Shown piece after piece: positions 1 to 7,493 of a DNA stretch of 12,601 bases. Numbering within the stretch: the first letter of the stretch is position 1; every line of letters starts with the position of its first letter. The stretch spans positions 1 through 12,601 of the forward strand of contig JAEZBW010000211.1 of the NCBI GenBank assembly GCA_023426765.1, given 5' to 3'. The notes beneath the pieces were generated by a model. That model had not been told where the DNA came from, made no database searches, and saw only the letters and a program-made list of their open reading frames with translations. The DNA is from Bacillota bacterium. Lineage in GTDB: Bacteria; Bacillota; Clostridia; DSM-8532. The position numbers and the translations under genes are program-made.

Positions 1-230
1 AAACCAATCCCTGTGATCCACCTTTCAACCAATGGATTTTTTTCAGGTGTAAAGATCCGTCTCTCTTCCAAGCTCCCTTTCTAACTTACTCTTTCTGTTT
101 CTATTTTTTTTCGGCTTAATGATAACAGACTTTACCTGGATAGTTCTACCCCAAACTAAAGACAGGCGAGGCCCTGCCCAGAACAGACTTCAGCTTTTCA
201 TCTTACGGTATACTAAAAATAGAAATGTTA
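1..230. other. Gene-poor left flank, with a pyrimidine-rich stretch
   Basis: I see no convincing gene here. Frame 1 on the + strand is open from the window edge to a TAA at 82-84 (27 codons) and could be the tail of an upstream gene, but the - strand is also open at the edge and nothing decides between them. Bases about 57-112 on the + strand are strongly pyrimidine-rich and end in a run of eight T at about 104-111. No hairpin precedes that run, so I do not call a terminator. The rest is AT-rich and leads into the promoter at 231-259. Confidence 0.4.
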
Positions 231-259
231 TTGCATATATTTTCAATATTGTATATAAT
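231..259 (+). promoter_or_regulatory. Sigma-A-type promoter of the glycan cluster
   Basis: The -35 candidate TTGCAT (231-236) is separated by 17 bases from a perfect -10 TATAAT (254-259), which predicts a transcription start near 266. The -35 matches consensus only in its first three bases, which suits a regulated promoter. The leader to the first gene at 424 would be about 158 bases. It is the only good promoter I see before the eight same-strand genes, and no strong terminator is visible between them. Confidence 0.6.
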
Positions 260-262
260 GAC

Positions 263-299
263 ATTAAGAATTTAACAGGTGTTAAAAAATTAAGAAATT
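263..299. promoter_or_regulatory. Palindromic operator flanked by direct repeats
   Basis: TTTAACA (271-277), GG, then TGTTAAA (280-286) forms a perfect inverted repeat with 7-base arms and a 2-base centre. It lies at about +5 to +20 of the predicted transcript, a classic repressor position. It is flanked by a direct repeat, ATTAAGAATTT (263-273) and ATTAAGAAATT (289-299), matching at 10 of 11 positions and 26 bases apart. LacI-family proteins bind palindromes of this size, and one is encoded at the end of the cluster (11380-12423), so it is the obvious candidate binder. The GG centre differs from the usual central CG of LacI-family sites, so another repressor is possible. Confidence 0.5.
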
Positions 300-423
300 C
301 ACAATAAAACCTGAAGCAGCGATACAAATGAATGCGTGCCAGATATAAAGAACTAGGTTCATAAACACCAGTTCCTTACAACCGCGTCCAGGGAAGACAA
401 AACCAAAAAGGCAAGGTAAAAGT

Positions 424-1503
424 ATGGTAAAAAAATATCAGGATATGATTCAAAAAGTAGAAAGCAATCTTTATGGTTTTCTATACAACACAGACGTACG
501 CTATATTGACAATCTGGTCAATACGGTAGGCCGTTCTCCGGCAGAAGCAAAAAGTCTGGCGGCATGGGACTGGACTCATGGAATAGGTCTGTATGGACTA
601 TTCAAATCTTTTAAGTATACAAAAGATGAGAAATATCTGAAATACATGGAAGACTGGTTTAAAGACCGTATTCAGATTGGGCTTCCGGATAAAAATGTGA
701 ATACTGTCGCTCCCTTACTGACCATGGCCTGCCTGTATGAGGTAAAACCCAACCCCAGGTACAAAGCAATCATGGGGGAATGGGCCGACTGGATTATGAA
801 CGACATGAAGCGGACGCAGGAGCGTGGTATTCAACATGAACATGCGGAACTGGAGAACAACCAGGAGCTATGGGACGACACCTTATTCATGACTGTATTA
901 TTCCTCACAAAATACGGCAGAATTTTTAATTACCCGGAGTATGTGGAGGAAGCGGTTTATCAGTTCATGCTGCATGCCAAATATCTTCTGGATACGAAGA
1001 CGGGGCTCTGGTATCACGGATGGAGCTTTGCGGAGAGAGGCAACTTTGCCAAAGCCTTATGGGGGCGAGGCAATTGCTGGATTACCGTATTCATACCGGA
1101 GTTTCTGGACATGGTGGATCTGAAACCCAGGGAAGAGGAATTTATCCTGAACCTGTTTAAAAATCAGGTGGCTACGTTAAGCAAATATCAATCTGAGGAA
1201 GGCATGTGGCACACTTTAATTGACGACCCGTCCTCTTACCTGGAAGCATCGGCCACCGCCGGGTTTTGCTTTGGAATATTAAAAGGAGTAAGGAAGGGAT
1301 ATCTGAATAAGAATTATCTGGAATGCGGGCGAAAGGCGCTAAAGGCCGTGCTTGACGGGATCAACGAGGACGGCGAGCTGATGAGGGTATCCTATGGCAC
1401 CAATGTGGGACGCACCTTACAGCATTACAAGGACATACCGCTTGTAAAGATGCATTATGGACAAGCTCTTGCGCTTCTTGCCCTGATTGAGGGGCTGATG
1501 TAA
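424..1503 (+). CDS. GH105/GH88-like unsaturated uronyl hydrolase
   Basis: Predicted cytoplasmic (alpha/alpha)6-barrel hydrolase, 359 residues, the usual length for the YteR/YesR group. These enzymes remove the 4,5-unsaturated uronic acid left at the non-reducing end of oligosaccharides by polysaccharide lyases, by hydration of the double bond. Visible family motifs are WDWTHGIG (48-55), NTVAPL (93-98), QELWDDTLFM (147-156), whose Asp-Asp-Thr holds the likely catalytic aspartate, WYHGW (196-200), WGRGNCW (213-219) and an aromatic/acidic block at 262-281. There is no signal peptide, so it acts on imported oligosaccharides. ATG 424 has AAGG at 413-416. It is the first gene of the cluster. GH105 (rhamnogalacturonan-type) looks more likely than GH88 because of the YteR-like motifs and the PL11-like gene downstream, but exact substrate cannot be read from sequence. 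Confidence 0.88.
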   Translation: MVKKYQDMIQKVESNLYGFLYNTDVRYIDNLVNTVGRSPAEAKSLAAWDWTHGIGLYGLFKSFKYTKDEKYLKYMEDWFKDRIQIGLPDKNVNTVAPLLTMACLYEVKPNPRYKAIMGEWADWIMNDMKRTQERGIQHEHAELENNQELWDDTLFMTVLFLTKYGRIFNYPEYVEEAVYQFMLHAKYLLDTKTGLWYHGWSFAERGNFAKALWGRGNCWITVFIPEFLDMVDLKPREEEFILNLFKNQVATLSKYQSEEGMWHTLIDDPSSYLEASATAGFCFGILKGVRKGYLNKNYLECGRKALKAVLDGINEDGELMRVSYGTNVGRTLQHYKDIPLVKMHYGQALALLALIEGLM

Positions 1504-1604
1504 CAAAGGAATCCATGCTGTTTAGGTGGCAGTAAGGCGAGCGCTATCATGGACATATTGTATACAAATCCAATTTTCTTATAAATATGGGGGATGCCCA
1601 AGCG

Positions 1605-2528
1605 ATGAAGAAGACAAATTTTTTGCAGGATGAGCGTGCTGTCTGGTTAAAGGGGAACATTCACAGCCATAGCGTCTTTTCCGATGGCAGCCTGACGCCG
1701 GAGCAGATGAAAGAGGCCTATCAGCATCATGGCTACGATTTTCTGGCAGTTACCGATCATGATACTTACACAGATACCCGAATGCTGACCGAGGAGAAGT
1801 TTACCATGCTTCAGGGCTTTGAATTATGGGCCAACGCTTCCAATGACAAGGATATTCATGTGCACTTTTTATGGGATGATAAAATTGAGGGAATTGAACC
1901 GGGGCAGAAGATTCACCTTCCGGCCAGAACGGGTAAGGAGTCTTTGGCATTATGTTACAAGCTGCGTGAAAAAGGCTGTTATGTTATGCTGAACCATCCG
2001 CACTGGTCCATGCTTACGAGTTCAGAGGTAGAGGATGATAATCCTTATGACGCTGTTGAGATTATCAATTATGGAACAGAGTGGCTGGAGAATACAGGGG
2101 ATGGAAGCATTTTCTGGTCGGAAATGCTTTATCGCGGCTGCAAGCTGTGGAACGGAGGCGGTGACGATAATCACAACCATCATGAACTGGATTCCATGTA
2201 CAGTGATTCTTTCGGCGGTTTTACCGTAGTGAAGGCAGCCGATCGGTCTGCAAAGGCAATTATGCAGGCCATGAAAACAGGCAGCTTTTATACCTCCACC
2301 GGGCCATCCATTTATGATTTTTATGTGGAAGAGGATGAGGTGCATGTGGTATGCTCTCCCTGCGAACGAATTTTTATCAGTGGACAGACAAGACCCTATC
2401 AACGCAATCTTGGAAGGCATGTGACCGAATTTGTGACAAAACTGAAAGGTTCCTGGAAATTGGTTCGTGCCGAATGTATGGATGCGGCAGGCCGTTCGGC
2501 TTATACCAATCCCATTTACCTGGATTAG
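1605..2528 (+). CDS. PHP-domain metallohydrolase, CehA/McbA type
   Basis: Predicted metal-dependent hydrolase of about 307 residues. Residues about 15-45 carry the PHP motif KGNIHSHSVFSDGS (metal ligands His20 and His22), followed by AVTDHDTYT. Further on are LNHPHWS, a GGGDDNHNHHE block and the GSFYTSTGP signature typical of proteins annotated as CehA/McbA-family. PHP domains usually hydrolyse phosphoesters, but CehA-type members act on carbamate or ester bonds, so the bond broken here is open. No signal peptide, so cytoplasmic. I choose ATG 1605, which has GGGGGA at 1589-1594 upstream; the in-frame ATG at 1587 adds six residues and has no ribosome binding site. The next gene starts 9 bases after the stop, which suggests co-translation. 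Relatives are often found beside carbohydrate genes (recollection, not a search). Confidence 0.85.
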   Translation: MKKTNFLQDERAVWLKGNIHSHSVFSDGSLTPEQMKEAYQHHGYDFLAVTDHDTYTDTRMLTEEKFTMLQGFELWANASNDKDIHVHFLWDDKIEGIEPGQKIHLPARTGKESLALCYKLREKGCYVMLNHPHWSMLTSSEVEDDNPYDAVEIINYGTEWLENTGDGSIFWSEMLYRGCKLWNGGGDDNHNHHELDSMYSDSFGGFTVVKAADRSAKAIMQAMKTGSFYTSTGPSIYDFYVEEDEVHVVCSPCERIFISGQTRPYQRNLGRHVTEFVTKLKGSWKLVRAECMDAAGRSAYTNPIYLD

Positions 2529-2537
2529 GATGGAGAC

Positions 2538-5024
2538 ATGATGAAATACTTGGAATATAAGCTGTTTCCGGGTGGCTTTATCAACCGTTTTCTGACGGCA
2601 GGGGTATTCGCCAGGGAAAGTCCGTTTCGAAAGACTGTTCTTCATGGCAATGTGAACGAATGGCTGAAAAAAGACTCTTCCATTCATGATAATCCCTGCA
2701 AAAGGGAAGTCGTGAAAGGACGTATCGGTAATATTCCGCCCTATGTGGATTTAGACGGCCTGTTTCCAGGGGACGAGATTGAGGTTTTCGGACAGAGAAA
2801 GACACTAAAGGTGTATTTCCCGTTTGGGAATGCAGGCATAGATGATTCCGGGTTTTATACAAACCCCGCATATCTGAGAAGCTATGGCTATTCCTGTTTA
2901 GAGGTACCGGCAGAGGAAACGGCAGAGTTTGAGCTTTCAACCTGCGGGGCGCTGACAGTCTGGCTAAACGATGAATTGGTGACGGATTATGTCCCATTTC
3001 AGAGGAATAGAGAACAGAGCACCGTTATTTCCATGACTTTGCGAAAAGGCACGAACAGGTTGGTGGTGTGTCTGGAAGACCTGGCGGAGCGAGATACGGC
3101 GTTCCATTACAAGGTGCGTTATCTGGGTGCACAGGATATCCGGATGAAGATTCGGGTGGAAGAGGAAACCGATACGGAAACCATCCTGAAAGCGGAAGCT
3201 GCACTTTCCCGCATGTATTTTGATAAAGAGGCATACTTAAGCGAACCGGTATATCTAAACCTGGAAGCCTTTGCGGATGTGCCTGTGGAGATGGTTCTCA
3301 CTCCGGACAGGTTCGCCGGGCCGAAACGGTATCTGATACAGCCAGGGCAGAAGGGGATGACGCTGTTTCATGCAGATGAGATAGCTTCCGGCTTCTATTT
3401 TTTCAGGGTAGAGGTCATGGTGTCCGGAGTTATCATCAGCAACGTGATCGGTACGCATGCATTCAATACGCGGTATATGGGGTACCACGAGGATACCTGT
3501 GAGGAACGGAAGCAGCGTATTCGAGATATTATCCGTGATGCAGACAAGGGAAGTGACTACCGTGCTGTGATCAGGCTGCACGAGGGAGAGACCCCGGATA
3601 ATCTGGAAGAGATTCTGAGGGGGCATCTGGAATGGGTGAATGCAAAACGGGATTGCTCCGATTTTCGTCTGATCATCATGGTATATATGTATGTAAAATT
3701 CTCCGATCGTTTCACCGCGAAATTGCGGCGGGAGGTGGAGGATGCAATGGCGGGATACCGCTACTGGATTGATGAACCCGGTGATGATGCGATGTGGTTT
3801 TTCAGTGAAAACCACGCGTTGATGTTCCACATATGTCAGTATTTCGCGGGCAAGTCGATGCCGGAACGCATCTTTGCCTGCAGTGGTCTGACCGGAGCAG
3901 AAGCCTGTAAAAAGGCTGAAAGGCTTTTGGAATTATGGTTTGATCGTTTTTTTACAGAATTCGCGACAGAGTGGAATTCCAGTACCTATCTGCCCATTGA
4001 TATCATGGGGCTGGGTTATTTATATGATTTGACGCCAAAAGGTTCCCCTCTGCGTGAGAAGGCGAAGAGGGCACTGGACAAGCTGGCCTTTTGTCTGGCG
4101 GTCAACGAGCATAAGGGCAATATGATGACCAGCTTCGGAAGAACCTACGAGAGAGAGCTGAAGGGAAGCTACAGCACAGGAATGCCGTCCTTATTGTATC
4201 TGTTCTACAATGCGGGATACATGAATGACCATTTTAGGGCATTGGTTCCTATCGTTGTGGGAGATTATGAACCGCCAAAGGAATATGAGCAATATGTCAG
4301 GCTGCGCGGAGATGAAGAATTAATACATCAGAACACACAGGGAATTGACCAATTGGTGAACCTCTATCTGTATAAGAATTCCAGGGCACTTCTCTCTACC
4401 GCTGTCGGTTTTAGACCCTATGAGCCGGGTTATCAGGAGAATGTTGCCCAGGCAACCCTTGACGGAACCGCTCAGGTATTCATCAATCATCCGGGAGAGG
4501 TTCAAATTTACGGGAACGGACGTCCTGGTTTCTGGGCGGGCAACGGATGTCTGCCGCTGGCAGTCCAGTATAGAAATATCAGTATTCTTAAGTATCACAT
4601 TAAAGCGGAGAACCGGTTGGATTACACCCATGCTTATGTGCCGCTGAATGAGTTTCATAGCTACAGGAAGAGTGCGGTTGCAATTGCACTGGAGAAGGAC
4701 GGCGGCTATATCGGCGTCAGAGCCTTAAACGGCCTTTATATGCAGGAGGAAGGACCCTGCCGCAACCGCGAATTGATCAGCCCGGGGCGTGACAATGTCT
4801 GGGTGCTGAAGGTGGGAAGCTATGCAGAGTACCGGAATGTGGACGAACTTTTATGGGATATGGAACAAATGGATATGGTCGTTGAGGATAACGGAAGGGT
4901 AATCGTAACAAATGGCAGCGAGCAGTATGTGATAGAGAAGGATACATTGTTTCTGAACGGAGAAAAGGTTCACCATTATCCACTGGACACAGCAGGAAAG
5001 CTTGAAATAACAGGAAGATATTAA
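2538..5024 (+). CDS. Large unclassified protein with polysaccharide-lyase-like architecture
   Basis: I cannot assign this 828-residue protein to a named family. Residues about 85-200 look like a beta-sandwich carbohydrate-binding domain: they include VWLNDELVTDY, LRKGTNRLVVCLEDLAERD and a beta-rich tail, as in galactose-binding-like modules. Residues about 320-620 are mainly helical, with conserved-looking SENHALMFHICQYFAG (423-438), FATEWNSSTYLPIDIMG (475-491) and SFGRTYERELKGSYSTG (532-548), suggesting an alpha/alpha toroid. Residues about 630-828 look beta-rich, with FWAGNGCLPLAVQY (665-678) and DYTHAYVP (695-702). Toroid plus beta-sandwich, with Asn/His and Tyr/Arg motifs, recalls several polysaccharide lyase families (PL8, PL12, PL15, PL17, PL21), but no family signature is clear. 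No signal peptide. ATG 2538 and ATG 2541 are both possible; GGAG at 2532-2535 favours the second slightly. It may be a lyase, glycosidase or phosphorylase-like enzyme on the imported oligosaccharide. Confidence 0.8.
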   Translation: MMKYLEYKLFPGGFINRFLTAGVFARESPFRKTVLHGNVNEWLKKDSSIHDNPCKREVVKGRIGNIPPYVDLDGLFPGDEIEVFGQRKTLKVYFPFGNAGIDDSGFYTNPAYLRSYGYSCLEVPAEETAEFELSTCGALTVWLNDELVTDYVPFQRNREQSTVISMTLRKGTNRLVVCLEDLAERDTAFHYKVRYLGAQDIRMKIRVEEETDTETILKAEAALSRMYFDKEAYLSEPVYLNLEAFADVPVEMVLTPDRFAGPKRYLIQPGQKGMTLFHADEIASGFYFFRVEVMVSGVIISNVIGTHAFNTRYMGYHEDTCEERKQRIRDIIRDADKGSDYRAVIRLHEGETPDNLEEILRGHLEWVNAKRDCSDFRLIIMVYMYVKFSDRFTAKLRREVEDAMAGYRYWIDEPGDDAMWFFSENHALMFHICQYFAGKSMPERIFACSGLTGAEACKKAERLLELWFDRFFTEFATEWNSSTYLPIDIMGLGYLYDLTPKGSPLREKAKRALDKLAFCLAVNEHKGNMMTSFGRTYERELKGSYSTGMPSLLYLFYNAGYMNDHFRALVPIVVGDYEPPKEYEQYVRLRGDEELIHQNTQGIDQLVNLYLYKNSRALLSTAVGFRPYEPGYQENVAQATLDGTAQVFINHPGEVQIYGNGRPGFWAGNGCLPLAVQYRNISILKYHIKAENRLDYTHAYVPLNEFHSYRKSAVAIALEKDGGYIGVRALNGLYMQEEGPCRNRELISPGRDNVWVLKVGSYAEYRNVDELLWDMEQMDMVVEDNGRVIVTNGSEQYVIEKDTLFLNGEKVHHYPLDTAGKLEITGRY

Positions 5025-5082
5025 CCTTTTTAAATGATATTGGTTGATATAGTCATGATAATTACGGTTTAAAGGAGGAGAT

Positions 5083-6597
5083 ATGGAACAGGTTCAGGAA
5101 AAAAAGTCCTTTGGCAGCAAATTGAAAAGCGCATGGAACAAGGTGATTCATAATCCGACTTTTACGATGAAGGAACAGCTTGGTTATTCCAGCGGCATTA
5201 TGGGTAATTCCATGACCCAGGATGTGGAGGCTTATGTCCTTACGCTGTTCCTGGTAAGATTCATGGGAATTGATTCTGCGGTCATCCTGCTGCTGATGGT
5301 TGTAGCAAAGGTTGTCAACATCATTGTGGATCCTGTCGCCGGAGTACTGCTGGATAAAACGACAAGAAGCGGCCGCAGCATGACAAAAACCATGTTGCTG
5401 CTGTCACCTTTTCCACTGGCAGTATCGTCAATTCTTTTATTTATCGTCCCGGGCCTGCAGTTAGGTGCGAGAATCGCTTATGTATTTGTCTTTTATCTCT
5501 TGTACTGTATCGCAGATGGTTTTTATGATATGTCCATGATGACCCTGTCAGCCCGCATGACGACAAATCCTGCCGACAGGAAGAATTTCTATACGGTCGC
5601 ACAGCTCGCATCTACACTGGGAGGCATGCTGCCAAGCGGCCTCATCCCCATATTTGTCGCGGCATACATGGAGCATGAGGCTGCCATATATCTTATTTTT
5701 GCCATTGTGTTTGGTTTAATCGGGCTTGCAATGATGCTGGTTCCCTATTTCACCCTGAAGGAAAAAACAGCGGCGAAATGGAGAAAACCGGCTACCGCCA
5801 AACTTAATTTTAAAGCTCTTTTATTGAATAAGCCGATGTGGCTTTTAATCATTTCCAACATAATCTCTTCTGTGCGCACAATATGTTACGGGCTTCTGGC
5901 TTTTTTCTATCTGGAAACGCTGGAAGCTTTCTGGATGGCTACTGTTGTAGGAGCCATCAGCGCGGCATTGTCCTATGCAGGCATCGTGCTTGTTCCGTTT
6001 ATCGGCAGCAGGATATCCTCCAGGGATATTATTGCATACGGATATCTCCTTACAGGTATTATGTACATCATTCTTCTCATCGCAGGATACCAATCCTTTG
6101 TGCTGATCGCAATCTGCATCGGGATTGCAGGGTTCCCAAATGGAGCCATGAGTGCAGCGAAGAAGATACTTCTTGCCGACAGTACAGACTATATGGAGTA
6201 CAGGATGTGGAAGAAGTACGATGAACCGATACGATGTGAATCCATGGTGTTCGCTCTGAATTCCATGGCTGGGAGGTTAAGCGGTTTGTGGAAGGATCTT
6301 TTGCTTCCTGCCGGCCTTGTGATTATTGGCTATGTAAGCGCCAAGTCTTTTGGACCGACTACCATCAATGTGGTTCAGTCAACGGAGACTTTAAACGGAA
6401 TCTTCTACCTTTTATGTGTAACCGGAATAGCAGGCAATCTCATTCCCGCCCTCATTATGTTCTTTGATAACTATACCGGAAAAAGAAGAGAAGCAATCCT
6501 GAAGGAACTAAATGAGATGCGTGCCGCAAAAGAAACAGAATGGAACAGAACGCACAGCGATGACCTTGTTCCTGCAAATGAGGGGGTGTCACAATGA
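5083..6597 (+). CDS. GPH-family sugar:cation symporter (MelB-like, MFS)
   Basis: Integral membrane transporter of 504 residues with about 12 hydrophobic segments. Family signs are the membrane-embedded DPVAGVLLDK (83-92), which contains the cation-site-like Asp83 and the loop 2-3 motif, the DGFYDMSMMTLSARM stretch after TM4, and DSTDYMEYR (366-374), the counterpart of the GPH DxxDYxEY motif. GPH members import glycosides, oligosaccharides or uronides with H+ or Na+. The ends are cytoplasmic and charged: about 30 residues before TM1, and about 40 at the C-terminus rich in Glu, Lys and Arg. The start is well supported by AAAGGAGGAG at 5071-5080, the strongest ribosome binding site in the window. 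It is presumably the importer for the substrate handled by the surrounding enzymes. Its stop overlaps the next start (ATGA at 6594-6597). Confidence 0.88.
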   Translation: MEQVQEKKSFGSKLKSAWNKVIHNPTFTMKEQLGYSSGIMGNSMTQDVEAYVLTLFLVRFMGIDSAVILLLMVVAKVVNIIVDPVAGVLLDKTTRSGRSMTKTMLLLSPFPLAVSSILLFIVPGLQLGARIAYVFVFYLLYCIADGFYDMSMMTLSARMTTNPADRKNFYTVAQLASTLGGMLPSGLIPIFVAAYMEHEAAIYLIFAIVFGLIGLAMMLVPYFTLKEKTAAKWRKPATAKLNFKALLLNKPMWLLIISNIISSVRTICYGLLAFFYLETLEAFWMATVVGAISAALSYAGIVLVPFIGSRISSRDIIAYGYLLTGIMYIILLIAGYQSFVLIAICIGIAGFPNGAMSAAKKILLADSTDYMEYRMWKKYDEPIRCESMVFALNSMAGRLSGLWKDLLLPAGLVIIGYVSAKSFGPTTINVVQSTETLNGIFYLLCVTGIAGNLIPALIMFFDNYTGKRREAILKELNEMRAAKETEWNRTHSDDLVPANEGVSQ

Positions 6598-7385
6598 AAA
6601 AACGCACACGCTTCGCCTCATTTGTCATCTGCCTTATCCTGCTTGCTGCACTCTTTTCAGGCTGTGCAAAGGAAAACAAGTATGTAAACGTAGGAGTATA
6701 TTATTCAACGGACGCTTTAAGCCTTTATCTGAGCGGAGCTGCCAATTCTCTTCTGAAGGGTTCTACTTATGTATACTTTTCGGATGGCGCTGAAATGACC
6801 CTCAGCAAGATAACGAGACAGAAGCAGGGAATCGATATTACCTATATCCATGCTGACGACTTCTCTTATATCATGAACAGGGACAACAAGCTTACCGCGG
6901 TTTTTGTGGATTGCTTCAATACCGACGGTTCCATCAGAGGCCTATGGGCAGCCTCGGAGGAATGGCTGAAAAATACGCCGACGTATTCAAAAAAATTCAT
7001 AGAAGCACTGGTAAGATGTGCAGATTACCGTGACGGGCATATGAATATGAGCTATGAGGAGGCGAAAGCTTCCATAGAGGGAATGAGGGATTTTGATTTT
7101 TCGAAGCTGACGGAAGTCATGCAGTACTGTGCTGTCTTCTCGAATTCCAATCCTGTAGACGGAAAACCTCAGGTGATAGCGGATAATCCTTTTAGGACCC
7201 AGGATGCAGAAGGCATGTATGAACTGTTTAAGGACTTTTCAGCACAGCAGGGCGCCGGGTATGAGCTTTGCGTGAATCTGTATCACCAGTATTCAGATAA
7301 TGCAGAGGATGTAAAGGATTTCTCAGAGACCTTTGATTTGTCACTGATGATGAACGCGCTTCAAGCCTTTATTGAAATGGAGTAG
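6594..7385 (+). CDS. Small lipoprotein resembling a solute-binding protein
   Basis: Predicted lipoprotein of 263 residues: basic MKKRTR, a hydrophobic stretch (about 7-21), then LFSGC with Cys24 as the lipidated residue. The -3 position is Phe rather than the usual Leu/Val, which is tolerated. The mature part begins NVGVYYSTDALSLYL, and the C-terminal half (about 110-215) has the helical pattern of SsuA/NMT1-type substrate-binding proteins, including FIEALVRCADY and PQVIADNPFRTQ. It is shorter than typical for that group (around 300 or more) and no ABC permease or ATPase lies in the window, so it may be a degenerate or adapted binding protein. The ATGA overlap with the symporter gene implies translational coupling; GAGGGGG lies just upstream of the start. 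Possible jobs are capturing substrate for the symporter, or sensing. The function is not established. Confidence 0.7.
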   Translation: MKKRTRFASFVICLILLAALFSGCAKENKYVNVGVYYSTDALSLYLSGAANSLLKGSTYVYFSDGAEMTLSKITRQKQGIDITYIHADDFSYIMNRDNKLTAVFVDCFNTDGSIRGLWAASEEWLKNTPTYSKKFIEALVRCADYRDGHMNMSYEEAKASIEGMRDFDFSKLTEVMQYCAVFSNSNPVDGKPQVIADNPFRTQDAEGMYELFKDFSAQQGAGYELCVNLYHQYSDNAEDVKDFSETFDLSLMMNALQAFIEME

Positions 7386-7388
7386 GTT

Positions 7389-7493
7389 ATGAGGTACAAA
7401 AGAGATGGATCGGATAAACGTAACCACAGTAAAAAACAGACAGGAATAGACTGTAACGGCAGATGCCATCGTGAAATCAGGAGGGACAGATGA
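7389..7493 (+). CDS. Possible small basic peptide, coupled to the next gene
   Basis: A 34-codon frame fills the gap between the lipoprotein and the metallophosphoesterase. ATG 7389 has GGAG at 7379-7382, and the TGA stop (7491-7493) overlaps the next ATG (7490) as ATGA. The peptide is rich in Arg, Lys, His and Asp, has two Cys in a CNGRC arrangement, and has almost no hydrophobic residues, so it does not look like a folded domain. It may be a leader whose translation helps initiation of the next gene, or a chance frame, since 34 open codons arise fairly often. I recognise no family. Confidence 0.22.
   Translation: MRYKRDGSDKRNHSKKQTGIDCNGRCHREIRRDR

Noticed and set aside
119..307. 62-codon open frame upstream of the GH105 gene
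   Set aside because: It runs through the -10 box and the palindrome, has no ribosome binding site and encodes low-complexity AT-rich sequence; the regulatory reading explains the region better.
1558..1585. Promoter-like TTGTAT, 16 bases, TATAAA before the PHP gene
   Set aside because: Transcription would start near 1592, on top of the ribosome binding site at 1589-1594, leaving too short a leader; probably chance in an AT-rich gap.
2022..2687. 221-codon open frame on the - strand
   Set aside because: It lies opposite the PHP gene and the next start, which have clear family motifs; its His/Cys-rich translation has no domain signs.
3255..3830. 191-codon open frame on the - strand inside the 828-residue gene
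   Set aside because: Antisense shadow of a gene with a continuous, domain-like + strand frame; no promoter or ribosome binding site seen.
5044..5073. Promoter-like TTGATA and TTTAAA before the symporter
   Set aside because: The -10 overlaps the ribosome binding site, so the transcript would lack it.
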